Source of the DNA: Flavobacterium panacis | GTDB lineage: Bacteria > Bacteroidota > Bacteroidia > Flavobacteriales > Flavobacteriaceae | Reading direction: 5' to 3' | Assembly (NCBI RefSeq): GCF_024649945.1 | Contig: NZ_JANKMS010000002.1 | Location: 496,001 to 560,000, forward strand | Length of the DNA: 64,000 nucleotides | Shown: positions 1 to 9,725 of the stretch, in pieces | How positions within the stretch are numbered: position 1 is the first letter of the stretch | How the letters are laid out: every line of letters starts with the position of its first letter | Position numbers and translations under genes: made by a program | The notes under the pieces: generated by a model | Told to the model about the DNA's origin: nothing | What the model saw: the letters and a program-made list of their open reading frames with translations, nothing else | The model's database searches: none

Positions 1-465
1 ACTTTTGCTACGACCGATTCGGCTTTAACAGCGCTAACAACTTCATTTTGTGTGGATTTCTTAGGAATGGATAAATCGGAGAATCTAGACAACAGCAAAA
101 ATGTCAAAATAAGACATTGGGTACACTTTGCATTTTCAATCTTGTTGTTTTTGGTAATTATCGTTCTAAATTCATTTAATGATGCTTCTGTAGTAGCTTT
201 AATTTTCAGAGCGGCCTCTTACACTTATGGACCGTTGTTAGGATTATATGCTTTTGGATTGTTACAAAAATCAAGATTAGTAAATGATAAACTGATTCCA
301 TTAATCTGTCTAATTTCACCCATATTCACCTATTTCTTAAGTGAACATTCAGCACAATTATTCGGATATACTTTTGATAATGAATTAATCATCATTAACG
401 GATTATTTACTTACATCGGAATTTATTTAACCAGCAAACGCACAGAAGAAAAAATCTCTTTTTAA
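1..465 (+). CDS. sodium:solute symporter family transporter, C-terminal part
   Basis: The reading frame is open from the first base, so only the C-terminal part of the gene is inside the window. The first residues contain a D-S-A-L-T-A-L-T-T-S-F motif typical of the sodium-binding region of sodium:solute symporters (SSS family). Three to four hydrophobic membrane segments follow, and a short charged tail ends at a TAA stop. The protein would sit in the inner membrane and import a small solute with sodium. The GH3 gene starts 17 bases downstream, so the two are probably co-transcribed. From the neighbours the solute may be a peptidoglycan-derived amino sugar such as MurNAc, but that is inference. 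The family call is firm; the substrate is not. Confidence 0.8.
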   Translation, partial: TFATTDSALTALTTSFCVDFLGMDKSENLDNSKNVKIRHWVHFAFSILLFLVIIVLNSFNDASVVALIFRAASYTYGPLLGLYAFGLLQKSRLVNDKLIPLICLISPIFTYFLSEHSAQLFGYTFDNELIIINGLFTYIGIYLTSKRTEEKISF

Positions 466-482
466 TTGCCCAACACTATTTC

Positions 483-3482
483 ATGAAAAATGCCATTATA
501 AAAATAGGTTTATTTACAGCTGTTCTTTTTTTAAGCGTCAATTGTGGTGTTTCAAAAAAGAGTAAAACTGTTGTCGAAACAAATCAGCCTATTTCTACAG
601 AAAACAAAGAAGTTTACGTACCTAAAAGTAAATCAGAAAAAAAGCCTTTTGTTCCAGATTGTGATGCCGAAAATCGTTGGACAGACAGCATTTATAGCAA
701 AATGACTCTAGACGAAAAATTGGGGCAATTATTTTTTGCAAATGCTTATTCGAACAAAGATTCTGTGCACGTCAATAAAGTAAAAGAACTGGTTTCAAAA
801 TACCATATTGGCGGTTTAATTTTCTTTCAAGGCGGACCAGTTCGTCAAGCAAAATTAACGAACATTTATCAGGCTAAAGCCAAAGTTCCATTGTTCATTG
901 GTCTTGATGCAGAATGGGGATTAAGCATGCGTTTAGATTCGACTTACGCTTACCCTTGGAACATGACTTTGGGCGCCATTCAAGATTTAGATTGGATTGA
1001 AAAAGTCGGCAGACAAATGGGAAGCGAATGCAAAAGAATGGGAATTCATTTCAACTTTGCTCCAGTTTTAGATATTAATACCAATCCGTTAAATCCAATT
1101 ATTGGAAATCGTTCTTTTGGCGAAAGCAAAACAAATGTTGCCAACCGCGCTTCTGCAATAATGAAAGGTATTCAAAGCCAAGGTGTTTTGTGTACTGGAA
1201 AACATTTTCCAGGACATGGCGACACTGCGGTAGATTCTCATAAAGCACTTCCAACGGTTTCTTTTACGAAAGAACATTTGGATGAAGTTGAAATCTATCC
1301 GTACAAACAGCTTTTTGACGAAGGATTGGCTTCTGTAATGGTGGCGCATTTAAATATTCCGAGTTTAGAACCAAGCGGAAATGTTCCTTCTTCTGCTTCT
1401 TATAATGTGGTAACTGAGTTATTGCAGAAACAATTAGGCTTTGAAGGTTTAATTTTTACGGATGGTTTAGGTATGAAAGGCGCTAGTAATTTTAAACCTG
1501 TGGGAGATCTTGAATTGGCTGTTTTACAAGCTGGAAATGACATTTTTTTATGTCCAGATGATGTGCCTGTTGCTATTGAAAAACTAAAAACATTTTATGC
1601 AAACGGCGATATTACGGAAGAACGTTTGGCTCATTCAGTTAAAAAAATTCTTCATTACAAATTCAAAGCGGGTTTAAACAAATACAAACCAATTGATTTA
1701 AAAAATTTACAAAAAGACTTAACCAGTCCTGATAAAGATGCACTTCAATATAATTTATTTGAAAATGCTGCAACAGCTTTAAAAAATAAAAAAGACATTC
1801 TTCCGATCAAAAATCTAGATCAAAAAATCGCTTATGTAAAACTGGGAGAAGATATAAACAGTGCTTTTGTTTCGACTTTAAAAAAATATACCGACGTAAC
1901 AGAAGTTTCAAATACCAACATCGATTCTTTAAACAAAACATTAAAAAAATTCGATTTGGTTATTGTGGGCTATCACAAAGTAAATAAAGCTTGGGAGAAA
2001 CACGATTTAAATTCAAACGAATTGTTTTTCTTGAATAAAATTGCAGCAAACAACAAAGTAATTTTAGATGTTTTTGCAAAACCTTATTCACTGCTTTCGA
2101 TCAAAAATTTTGATGATTTGGAAGGATTAATTGTTTCTTACCAAAATTCGACGATTTCTCAGATTGTTTCTGCCGAAATTCTATTTGGAGCCAAACAGGC
2201 AATAGGAAAACTACCTGTTTCTATCAATGACAATTTCAAAGTTAATGATGGAATTGATACCGAAAAAATCGATCGTTTAGGTTTTGAAACACCAGAAAAT
2301 GTCGGAATGAGTTCAGCAATTCTTTCTAAAATCGATGCTATTGCCCAAAAAGCAATTGACGAAAAAATGGCGCCAGGAATGCAGGTTCTAGTAGCAAGAA
2401 AAGGGAATGTAGTTTTTCAGAAATCATACGGATATCAAACTTCTGACAAGAAAGTAAAAGTCTCAAATACTGATTTATATGATGTAGCTTCGATTTCAAA
2501 AATGATTTCTACGCTTCCAAACGTAATGCAGTTATACGATAAAAACAAAGTGGAACTAGACACCAAATTAGGAACGATGCTTCCGATGTTTGCTAAATCG
2601 AACAAAAAAGATATTTCATTTAAAGATCTTTTAAATCATTATGCAGGATTAATTGCTTGGAGTCCGTTTTACAAATCCACATTAGATGCGAAAGGTTTTC
2701 CGATGGATAAATATTACCGAAAAATTCCAGAGAAAAATTTCACAACCAAAGTAGCCGACAGTCTTTTTATTCGAAATGATTATCATGACACGATCATGAA
2801 ATTTATTGCCGACTCTCCTATTTCACTAAAAAAAGAATACAAATACAGTGATTTCACTTTTATACTTTTAAAAGAATATCTAGAAAGAGTAACTCATGAA
2901 AAATTGGAAGATTTAAGTCAGAAAAACTTCTTCAATTCTTTAGGAATGAATTATACCACCTACAATCCATTATTGAAATTTGACAAAAATAAAATTGCTC
3001 CAACTGAAATTGATACTTATTTCAGACACCAATTGATCCAAGGTTATGTTCACGACATGGCTGCCGCAATGGAAGGCGGCGTTGCAGGACACGCAGGAAT
3101 TTTTTCGAACGCTATGGATGTGGCTAAAATGATGCAGCTTTTTCTTCAAAAAGGAAGTTATGGCGGTGAACGTTATTTTTCTGAAGCTACATTTGATACT
3201 TTTAACACTTGCTTTTATTGCGCTCAAGGCGTTGAAAGAGGTTTAGGTTTTGACAAAAGATTAGGAAAAGATGGCCCGACTTGCCAATGTGCCTCAGCGT
3301 TAAGTTTTGGTCATACTGGTTTTACTGGAAATATGGCTTGGGTTGATCCAGCAAACGAAACCGTTTATGTCTTTTTATCGAATAGAACGTATCCAGAAGT
3401 AGGCGCAGAAGGAAATAAATTGGCAAAAGAAAAGATTCGTGAAGATATTCAGAAAATAATTTATGAATCTATACTAAAGTAA
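483..3482 (+). CDS. exported GH3 beta-N-acetylglucosaminidase fused to serine beta-lactamase-like domain
   Basis: This 999-residue protein has two enzymatic halves. Residues 1-21 form a lipoprotein signal with a lipobox cysteine at Cys21, so it is predicted to be membrane anchored outside the cytoplasm. Residues about 60-400 are a GH3 NagZ-type domain: the KHFPGHGDT motif begins at 240, the Asp-His dyad characteristic of NagZ enzymes is Asp251/His253, and the likely nucleophile is Asp327 in an F-T-D-G context. A C-terminal GH3 accessory domain follows. Residues about 605-995 are a class C beta-lactamase/DD-peptidase-like domain with S-I-S-K at 670-673, a Y-S-D motif and a late H-T-G. It probably trims GlcNAc-containing peptidoglycan fragments; the second domain may act on peptide or ester bonds. 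The fusion is known in Bacteroidota; which substrate the serine domain uses is unclear. Confidence 0.88.
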   Translation: MKNAIIKIGLFTAVLFLSVNCGVSKKSKTVVETNQPISTENKEVYVPKSKSEKKPFVPDCDAENRWTDSIYSKMTLDEKLGQLFFANAYSNKDSVHVNKVKELVSKYHIGGLIFFQGGPVRQAKLTNIYQAKAKVPLFIGLDAEWGLSMRLDSTYAYPWNMTLGAIQDLDWIEKVGRQMGSECKRMGIHFNFAPVLDINTNPLNPIIGNRSFGESKTNVANRASAIMKGIQSQGVLCTGKHFPGHGDTAVDSHKALPTVSFTKEHLDEVEIYPYKQLFDEGLASVMVAHLNIPSLEPSGNVPSSASYNVVTELLQKQLGFEGLIFTDGLGMKGASNFKPVGDLELAVLQAGNDIFLCPDDVPVAIEKLKTFYANGDITEERLAHSVKKILHYKFKAGLNKYKPIDLKNLQKDLTSPDKDALQYNLFENAATALKNKKDILPIKNLDQKIAYVKLGEDINSAFVSTLKKYTDVTEVSNTNIDSLNKTLKKFDLVIVGYHKVNKAWEKHDLNSNELFFLNKIAANNKVILDVFAKPYSLLSIKNFDDLEGLIVSYQNSTISQIVSAEILFGAKQAIGKLPVSINDNFKVNDGIDTEKIDRLGFETPENVGMSSAILSKIDAIAQKAIDEKMAPGMQVLVARKGNVVFQKSYGYQTSDKKVKVSNTDLYDVASISKMISTLPNVMQLYDKNKVELDTKLGTMLPMFAKSNKKDISFKDLLNHYAGLIAWSPFYKSTLDAKGFPMDKYYRKIPEKNFTTKVADSLFIRNDYHDTIMKFIADSPISLKKEYKYSDFTFILLKEYLERVTHEKLEDLSQKNFFNSLGMNYTTYNPLLKFDKNKIAPTEIDTYFRHQLIQGYVHDMAAAMEGGVAGHAGIFSNAMDVAKMMQLFLQKGSYGGERYFSEATFDTFNTCFYCAQGVERGLGFDKRLGKDGPTCQCASALSFGHTGFTGNMAWVDPANETVYVFLSNRTYPEVGAEGNKLAKEKIREDIQKIIYESILK

Positions 3483-3795
3483 AACCAATTATTCATTTAA
3501 CGAAACTATACGAAAGTATTACACAAAAAAAAGCAGCTTCGGAGAAGCTAAATATTTATAGGAATTATATTTATTCTCTATCAAAAGAGCTCCAGCGGAG
3601 CGAAATATACAAACCTAATAAAAAACATGCCACTCCGCTGGAGCTCTTTACATCTATTCGATTGAATTTCTATAAATATTTTGCCCCGCGGGGGCTGAAT
3701 AAATAAACATCATTAAAAACCAAATTATCAAAATTCTTTTGTCCAGAATATAAATATAATTGCTATAACTTTAGCTGCATTTTAAACCAAATTTC
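3483..3795. repeat. nested inverted repeat (REP-like) in 313-base gap
   Basis: The gap between the GH3 and anmK genes holds no gene but is highly structured. A perfect 17-base inverted repeat lies at 3584-3600 and 3633-3649 (core GAGCTCCAGCGGAG). Outside it is a second, 16-base pair of arms with one mismatch at 3550-3565 and about 3667-3682 (core AAATATTTATAG). A smaller hairpin built on AGCTTC/GAAGCT precedes it at about 3535-3550. The nested symmetrical layout resembles REP/BIME elements, or a small non-autonomous element. It could also fold in RNA and stop or stabilise the upstream transcript. Confidence 0.7.
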
Positions 3796-5001
3796 ATGAA
3801 CAAGAATATTGAAGCACTTTATCGAATTGCTCAAAAAGAAACCAAACGTATTATTGGACTAATGTCGGGAACTTCACTTGACGGACTTGATATTGCCTTA
3901 TGCGAAATTTCGGGATCTGGGACAAATACTGATGTAAAATTAGCCCAATTTGAAACCATCAGTTACTCCGAAGAAATTAAAACTGAAATTCGGAAAATTT
4001 TTGCGCAAAAAAATATTGATTTCCAACATTTGGTTTTGCTTAACGAATGGATTGGCTTACTTCATGCCGGAATGATAAATGATGCTTTAAAAAAATGGAA
4101 TATCCCTTCCTCAGAAATTGATTTAATCGCTTCGCACGGACAAACTATTTTACATGCGCCAAAGTTTTTACATCAACAAGAAAAATTTCCAAATGCAACA
4201 TTACAAATTGGAGACGGTGATCATATTGCGGTAAAAACAGGAATCATCACTTTATCTGATTTTAGACAAAAACATGTTGCCGCTGGTGGCGAAGGTGCTC
4301 CATTGGCTGTTTACGGCGATTATTTTTTGTTTGGAAAAGAAGGCGAAAACAGAATTATGCTCAACATTGGCGGTATTGCTAATTTTACTTATCTGCCTGC
4401 AGCTATAAAAACCGAAGAAACTTTTGTAACCGATACTGGAACAGGAAACACTTTGATTGATCTTTTTGTAAAAAAATATTTCCCTGAAAAAAGTTATGAT
4501 AAAGATGCAGAAATAGCCAAACAAGGAACAGTAAATCAAATTTTATTGAATAATCTTAAAGACAATGCTTTTTTCAAAAAAGGATTTCCAAAAACAATCG
4601 GACAAGAATTATTTAATTCTGAATATGTTGAATTAGCACTTTCTAAAAGCAATCTTACCACTATTGCAGCACCCGATTTGTTGGCTACTCTGACTCGTTT
4701 TACTGCTGAAACTATTGCAGAAGCAATTCAATTTACAATTCAAAATACGGATTATAAAATAGAAGATTTCAAAATTTATATGTCTGGTGGAGGTGCTAAT
4801 AATCAATTATTGGTACAATGGTTAAAAGAACTGCTTCCATGTTCTTTTTTCAAAAGCAATGAATTAGGAATTAACAGCGACGCAAAAGAAGCTATTCTGT
4901 TCGCCATTTTAGCCAACGAAACTGTTGCTGGAGGAGATTTTAAATTCAATTCTGTAAAAATACCATCGGTAACAATGGGCAAAATTTCATTTCCTGATTA
5001 A
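3796..5001 (+). CDS. anmK: anhydro-N-acetylmuramic acid kinase
   Basis: The 401-residue product matches AnmK, which uses ATP and water to open 1,6-anhydro-MurNAc and gives MurNAc-6-phosphate in the cytoplasm. The phosphate-binding motif G-L-M-S-G-T-S-L-D-G lies near residues 22-31, an N-I-G-G-I-A-N-F motif is in the middle, and an M-S-G-G-G-A-N-N motif is near 330. Length is slightly above the usual 370 because of about 17 extra N-terminal residues. It sits between a GH3 glucosaminidase and an AmpG-like permease gene, which fits peptidoglycan recycling. A MurQ etherase, needed for the next step, is not in the window. The ATG start is well placed after a long untranslated gap. Confidence 0.95.
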   Translation: MNKNIEALYRIAQKETKRIIGLMSGTSLDGLDIALCEISGSGTNTDVKLAQFETISYSEEIKTEIRKIFAQKNIDFQHLVLLNEWIGLLHAGMINDALKKWNIPSSEIDLIASHGQTILHAPKFLHQQEKFPNATLQIGDGDHIAVKTGIITLSDFRQKHVAAGGEGAPLAVYGDYFLFGKEGENRIMLNIGGIANFTYLPAAIKTEETFVTDTGTGNTLIDLFVKKYFPEKSYDKDAEIAKQGTVNQILLNNLKDNAFFKKGFPKTIGQELFNSEYVELALSKSNLTTIAAPDLLATLTRFTAETIAEAIQFTIQNTDYKIEDFKIYMSGGGANNQLLVQWLKELLPCSFFKSNELGINSDAKEAILFAILANETVAGGDFKFNSVKIPSVTMGKISFPD

Positions 5002-5035
5002 AAATAACTAACCCAATCTAACCATAAAACCACTT

Positions 5036-6307
5036 ATGAAAGATCGTATTATATCTGTTGATGTTTTAAGAGGATTAACCGTCCTTTTGATGACTTTAGT
5101 AAACAATCCCGGAAGCTGGAGTTACATTTATCCTATTTTAGAACACGCTAAATGGAACGGATGTACGCTTGCCGATTTAGTATTTCCGTTTTTCATTTTT
5201 ATTGTTGGAATCGCAGTTCCTTTGGCTATGCCAATTAAAAAAGACGATTCAGAAAATCTGCTTAAAATTATCACAAGATCATTACGAATCTTTTGTTTGG
5301 GACTCTTTTTAAGTTACTTCTACTCCATTCATTTCATGGGATGGCAGCCTGGAATTCCATTGCTACTTATTCGATTATTTTTCTGTTTTTTAGTTGGATA
5401 TGCTTTAATTGGCGATTTCAAACCAAAAACCAAAACCATTTTAGCGGTTACTATTTTCATCATTTTAATTGGTCTCGCCTACAGCGGACATGAAAATTTT
5501 GCTAAAATCAGAATACTTGGTGTTTTACAGCGAATTGGAATTGTATACTTTTTTGTTTCTTTAATTTATTTAAAAACCAACATTAAAACACAAGCCATTT
5601 TAAGTATTTCTATTTTATTAGGTTATTGGGCCTTAATGACACTTGTTCCTGTTCCAGGTGTTGGTTATCCAAATTTAGAAGTTGGAACCAATTTAGCTTC
5701 TTGGTTAGACAGTGTCTTACTAGAAAACCACATGTATATTGAAACCAAAACATGGGATCCAGAAGGTTTATTAAGTACTTTACCTGTTATTGGAAACGGT
5801 TTAATAGGTTTATTAATCGGGCAGCTTTTAATTCAGCCGATGCCGAAAATAAAAATTAATAAAATGATGGCTGGTATTAGTGTACTTTTAATTGCCGTTG
5901 CGTTGTTGTGGTCATTCGTTTTCCCAATCAACAAACAAATCTGGACAAGCTCCTATGTTTTGTTTACTGCAGGTTTGGCTTTATTATTGCTTGCCATAAT
6001 TTATTATATAATAGATGTTCGAGGTTATAAAAAGTGGACGCCATTTTTATTGTCTTGGGGAGTAAACCCGATGATTGTATTTTTTGTTTCTGGAATTTTA
6101 CCACGTGTTTTAACGATGATCAAAATTCAAGATCCCGAAAATATTTCAGATACAATCAACGTTAGAGATTATGCATACAAATTTTGGATTAGTCCGTTGT
6201 ACGAAAATCAGATGCTTTCTTCCCTAACTTATTCTATCCTTTACATCTTATTATGGAGTTGTGTATTGTGGTATTTTTATAAAAAGAAGATCATTTTTAA
6301 AGTCTAA
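5036..6307 (+). CDS. HGSNAT/NagX-like membrane acyltransferase (DUF5009 family)
   Basis: This 423-residue protein begins with an R-I-I-S-V-D-V-L-R-G motif, the N-terminal signature of the bacterial relatives of heparan-alpha-glucosaminide N-acetyltransferase. About ten to eleven hydrophobic helices follow, so it is an inner-membrane protein. Family members are thought to move acetyl groups across the membrane onto amino sugars such as glucosamine. The gene starts 34 bases after anmK and lies in a run of amino-sugar genes, which supports a role in acetylating or handling peptidoglycan sugars. The precise acceptor is unknown. The family assignment is good and the reaction is inferred. Confidence 0.8.
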   Translation: MKDRIISVDVLRGLTVLLMTLVNNPGSWSYIYPILEHAKWNGCTLADLVFPFFIFIVGIAVPLAMPIKKDDSENLLKIITRSLRIFCLGLFLSYFYSIHFMGWQPGIPLLLIRLFFCFLVGYALIGDFKPKTKTILAVTIFIILIGLAYSGHENFAKIRILGVLQRIGIVYFFVSLIYLKTNIKTQAILSISILLGYWALMTLVPVPGVGYPNLEVGTNLASWLDSVLLENHMYIETKTWDPEGLLSTLPVIGNGLIGLLIGQLLIQPMPKIKINKMMAGISVLLIAVALLWSFVFPINKQIWTSSYVLFTAGLALLLLAIIYYIIDVRGYKKWTPFLLSWGVNPMIVFFVSGILPRVLTMIKIQDPENISDTINVRDYAYKFWISPLYENQMLSSLTYSILYILLWSCVLWYFYKKKIIFKV

Positions 6308-6401
6308 TTTTCTAACGAAAACCATAAATATTATTGCGAAATATAAATTTCTTATAATCATCTAAAAAAACTATTTTTGGTTTTTGTTAAAAAACATTAA
6401 A

Positions 6402-7970
6402 ATGCGTAAAAATCAGTATTTAATATTCTCTATTCTATCTTTATTTTTCTTTTCGACTATCGCTGCGCAAGAAAAAACAATGCATCCTAAAAATGAATTT
6501 AGAGGTGTTTGGATTGCTACTGTAGTTAATATCGACTGGCCGAAAACAAGTTTGGATAATGTTGAGAAAGAGAAAGCTGATTATCTGGAAATCTTGGAAG
6601 CTTATAAAAAACTAAATTACAATGCCGTAATCGTTCAGGTTAGAAGTGTTGGTGATGCTATTTATCCTTCTGAATTTGCACCTTGGTCTCGTTTTTTAAC
6701 TGGAAAAGAAGGTTTAGCTCCAAATCCGTATTACGATACATTGGAATGGATGATTGAACAAGCACACAATCGAGGCTTTGAATTTCATGCTTGGTTAAAT
6801 CCATATCGTGCGACTTTCGATTTAAATAAAAATCTTTTAAGTCCAGGACATGATTTTTTTAAACACCCGGAATGGATGATTGAATACGGTGGAAAATATT
6901 ATTATGATCCTGCACTGCCAGAAGTTCAAGCACATTTAACAAAAGTGGTAAAAGAAGTAGTTGACAAATATGATATCGATGCGATTCATTTTGATGATTA
7001 TTTTTATCCGTATGCTGTTCCTGGAAAAGTGTTTAACGACAACGCATCCTATCAAAAATATGGTGCAGGTTTAAGCCGTGCCGATTGGCGTCGTGCGAAT
7101 GTGAGCAACTTTGTACACACCATTTCTACCACTATAAAAGACAGTAAACCTTGGGTACAGTTCGGAATTAGTCCGTTTGGGGTTTGGCGAAATAAATCAC
7201 AGGATCCAAGAGGTTCTGAAACACAATCAACCTCAAATTACGACGATTTGTACGCTGATCCAATGTTGTGGATGGATCAAAAATGGATTGATTATATCTT
7301 GCCTCAATTGTATTGGAGTATGAATAATACAAGAGCTTCATATTCTAAATTGGTAAAATGGTGGTCTGAAAATGCAAATAATACAGCAATCTATATTGGT
7401 CACGCCTCTTATAAAATTAGAGGTGATAGCGATAAAAGCTGGAATTATATGACGGAAATTCCAACTCAAGTTGATTTTTTAAGAACTTTTAAAAATGTTT
7501 CTGGAAGTGCTTATTTCAGTTCAAAATGGTTCATGGGTAAAAACTTCGATGTGGTTCGTCATTTAGAAGAAAACCAATATAAATATCCTGCGCTTCCGGC
7601 TGCTGTACCGAATTTAAGACACGTTATTATTGATATACCAAAAGTAATTGAATACAACAAAGACAGCATTCGTTATAATTTTACTTTCAAAAGTCCGCTG
7701 AATACCAAAGTTCGTTACATGGTAGTTTATGGAGGTGATCATGTTTCAAAAATTGACATTAATGATGCTTCTAAAATTGTTGAAAAAGTAACCGTAAAAG
7801 AAGTAGATGGAAAAATCACCTTCGCAATAGCGGCAGGAAAATTAAACCTATACAAAGCCTGTGCTGTAACTTTTATTGATTATTACGCAAACGAAAGTAC
7901 ACCAACCGCAATAGATCTAAAAAAATCATTTAAAAACTATATACCTGCACAACCAAATGAAAATAGATAA
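6402..7970 (+). CDS. exported GH10-like (DUF187/YngK-type) glycosidase
   Basis: The protein of about 522 residues starts with a signal peptide ending near A-A-Q-E. It continues with the F-R-G-V-W-I-A-T-V segment typical of the DUF187 (GHL10) family of putative glycoside hydrolases. A TIM-barrel domain follows, with D-A-I-H-F-D-D-Y-F in the middle, then a C-terminal beta-sandwich-like domain. An upstream in-frame TTG at 6384 exists, but the ATG at 6402 gives the better signal peptide. The last 14 bases overlap the next gene, so translation is probably coupled to the AmpG-like permease. Family members are exported and some are linked to cell-wall glycans; the substrate here is inferred from context only. 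Confidence 0.8.
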   Translation: MRKNQYLIFSILSLFFFSTIAAQEKTMHPKNEFRGVWIATVVNIDWPKTSLDNVEKEKADYLEILEAYKKLNYNAVIVQVRSVGDAIYPSEFAPWSRFLTGKEGLAPNPYYDTLEWMIEQAHNRGFEFHAWLNPYRATFDLNKNLLSPGHDFFKHPEWMIEYGGKYYYDPALPEVQAHLTKVVKEVVDKYDIDAIHFDDYFYPYAVPGKVFNDNASYQKYGAGLSRADWRRANVSNFVHTISTTIKDSKPWVQFGISPFGVWRNKSQDPRGSETQSTSNYDDLYADPMLWMDQKWIDYILPQLYWSMNNTRASYSKLVKWWSENANNTAIYIGHASYKIRGDSDKSWNYMTEIPTQVDFLRTFKNVSGSAYFSSKWFMGKNFDVVRHLEENQYKYPALPAAVPNLRHVIIDIPKVIEYNKDSIRYNFTFKSPLNTKVRYMVVYGGDHVSKIDINDASKIVEKVTVKEVDGKITFAIAAGKLNLYKACAVTFIDYYANESTPTAIDLKKSFKNYIPAQPNENR

Positions 7971-9219
7971 TAAACCTTGGTTCTGGATTCCACTTCTAAA
8001 CTTTGCATCTGGATTACCGTATGCCATTATTATTTCGGTTTCGGTAATTATGTACAAAAATTTAGGAATTACAAATGAAGACATTGGAGTCTATACCAGT
8101 TTATTATATCTTCCTTGGGTGGTTAAACCACTTTGGAGTCCGCTTATTGAATTAATAGGAACCAAAAGAAAATGGTTTTTATTGATGCAGTTGATAATCT
8201 CGATTGCCTTTTTACTGGTCGGATTGACAATTCCAACAAACGGATTTTTCATGATGTCGTTAGCTATATTTTGGGTTGCCGCTTTTGCTTCGGCTTCCAA
8301 TGACATTGCAACAGATGGCTTTTATTTATTGGTTTTACCAGAAGACAAGCAATCTTTCTTTATCGGAATCAGAAGTACTTTCTATAGACTTTCTATGTTG
8401 GCAGGAAACGGATTAGTAGTACTTTTTGCGGGATATTTAGAACATAAATATGGTGACAATACCAAAGCTTGGTCGTATACGATGATTTGTGTTGGTTTAT
8501 TAATGATGTTTATTACAGTTTATAATTTCATTTTTACACCAAAAAATGAAATCAATGTCGTAGAAAACAACAAAGAATCTTCTCACCAAAACTTTGGAAC
8601 TATATTTATCAGTTTCTTCAAGAAAAAAGGAATCGGATTAATTCTGGCTTTTGTTCTACTTTTCAGATTAGGAGAATCACAATTGCTTAAAATGCTAAGT
8701 CCGTTTTTATTGGATGGAAAAGAATTAGGCGGAATGGGATTAGACACCGAAGCTGTCGGAATTATATACGGAACATTTGGCGTTGCCGCCTTAACTTTAG
8801 GAGGAATTCTGGGCGGAATCGCGATTTCCAGACACGGTCTTACCAAATGGATGTTTCCAATGTTTTTGGCTATGCATTTACCTATAATCGGATTTATTTT
8901 ATTAGCCTTTTTTCACCCAACATCAATTTATTATATTTATGCCGTTGTGATTTTGGAACAATTTGGTTACGGCTTTGGCTTTACAGCATTTATGATGTAT
9001 CTAATTCACGTTGCCGAAGGGGAATCAAAAACAGCACACTATGCACTTGCAACTGGATTTATGGCATTAGGAATGATGCTTCCGGGAATGTTAAGCGGTT
9101 ATATTCAGAATTTTTTAGGCTATCAAAACTTCTTCATTTGGGTTTTATTAGCTACAATTCCAGGTCTTATTTTATCACGTTTTTTAGTTTTCCCGAAAGA
9201 TTTCGGGAAAAAATCATAA
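7957..9219 (+). CDS. AmpG-like muropeptide permease (MFS)
   Basis: The 420-residue product is a twelve-helix major facilitator. It begins with a W-F-W-I-P-L-L-N-F-A-S-G-L-P-Y segment that closely resembles the N-terminus of AmpG permeases. AmpG brings anhydro-muropeptides from the periplasm into the cytoplasm for recycling. Here the gene overlaps the exported GH10-like hydrolase by 14 bases and is followed by a TPR gene and a cytosolic NagZ-like gene. Import followed by hydrolysis and AnmK action is therefore a coherent path. A conserved acidic residue and an F-A-S-A-S-N-D-I-A-T-D-G-F motif are seen in the first half. Solute identity is inferred. Confidence 0.85.
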   Translation: MKIDNKPWFWIPLLNFASGLPYAIIISVSVIMYKNLGITNEDIGVYTSLLYLPWVVKPLWSPLIELIGTKRKWFLLMQLIISIAFLLVGLTIPTNGFFMMSLAIFWVAAFASASNDIATDGFYLLVLPEDKQSFFIGIRSTFYRLSMLAGNGLVVLFAGYLEHKYGDNTKAWSYTMICVGLLMMFITVYNFIFTPKNEINVVENNKESSHQNFGTIFISFFKKKGIGLILAFVLLFRLGESQLLKMLSPFLLDGKELGGMGLDTEAVGIIYGTFGVAALTLGGILGGIAISRHGLTKWMFPMFLAMHLPIIGFILLAFFHPTSIYYIYAVVILEQFGYGFGFTAFMMYLIHVAEGESKTAHYALATGFMALGMMLPGMLSGYIQNFLGYQNFFIWVLLATIPGLILSRFLVFPKDFGKKS

Positions 9220-9250
9220 GAAGTTTAACCCCCAAATCAAACTCTTACAT

Positions 9251-9592
9251 ATGGAAATCAATGAAAATTTGCAGGCCGAACGAAATCTAAAAGGAACTGA
9301 GTTCGAGAAAAATGGAAATCTTGAAAAAGCAATTGAATTGTATGAAGAAAATGTTGCAGAAGGCTTTAAAGGAAATCACCCTTACGATCGATTAGCAACG
9401 ATCTACAAAAACGAAAATGATCTGGATAACGAAATTCGGGTTTTAGAAAAAGCGATTGTGGTTTACGAAGAAATCACTATTGAAGACCGACTAGAAGGAT
9501 TGCCGAAACTTTTCCGCTTCAAAAACCGATTGGAAAAAGCAATTGAAACCAAAAAGCAATTAGCCAAACAAAAGAAAGCAAAGTTGAAATAA
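9251..9592 (+). CDS. small TPR-repeat protein
   Basis: This 113-residue acidic protein has no signal peptide or membrane segment. It contains at least two helix-turn-helix units of the tetratricopeptide type, for example one around residues 10-45 with A-I-E-L-Y-E-E-N and a second around 46-85 with D-R-L-A-T-I-Y-K. Such repeats bind other proteins. The gene begins 31 bases after the AmpG-like gene and is likely the last gene of that operon, because a palindromic region follows. Its partner is unknown. The ORF is short, but the clear TPR pattern and close spacing support a real gene. Confidence 0.75.
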   Translation: MEINENLQAERNLKGTEFEKNGNLEKAIELYEENVAEGFKGNHPYDRLATIYKNENDLDNEIRVLEKAIVVYEEITIEDRLEGLPKLFRFKNRLEKAIETKKQLAKQKKAKLK

Positions 9593-9615
9593 CTAAATTA
9601 AGCTTAATTTTCTTT

Positions 9616-9676
9616 TTACCATTAAGTCATTAAGTTCATAAAGCTTGGCTTAAATTACTTAATACCTTAATGGTAA
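9616..9676. repeat. imperfect inverted repeat between TPR gene and second GH3 gene
   Basis: Arms of 19 bases with two mismatches lie at 9616-9634 and 9658-9676 and share the words TTACCATTAAG and ATTAAG. The right arm runs into an A-tract and the left arm is preceded by a T-tract. It may act as a bidirectional terminator or be one of the palindromic repeats common between genes in this genome. Confidence 0.6.
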
Positions 9677-9725
9677 AAAAACAAAAAGCAGATACTATTA
9701 TTTGCATGAAAAAGACTTTATAACA

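Noticed and set aside
8847..9290. 147-codon plus-strand ORF overlapping the AmpG-like gene
   Set aside because: It lies in another frame of a clear transporter gene, is rich in Tyr, Cys and Ser, and has no protein family features.
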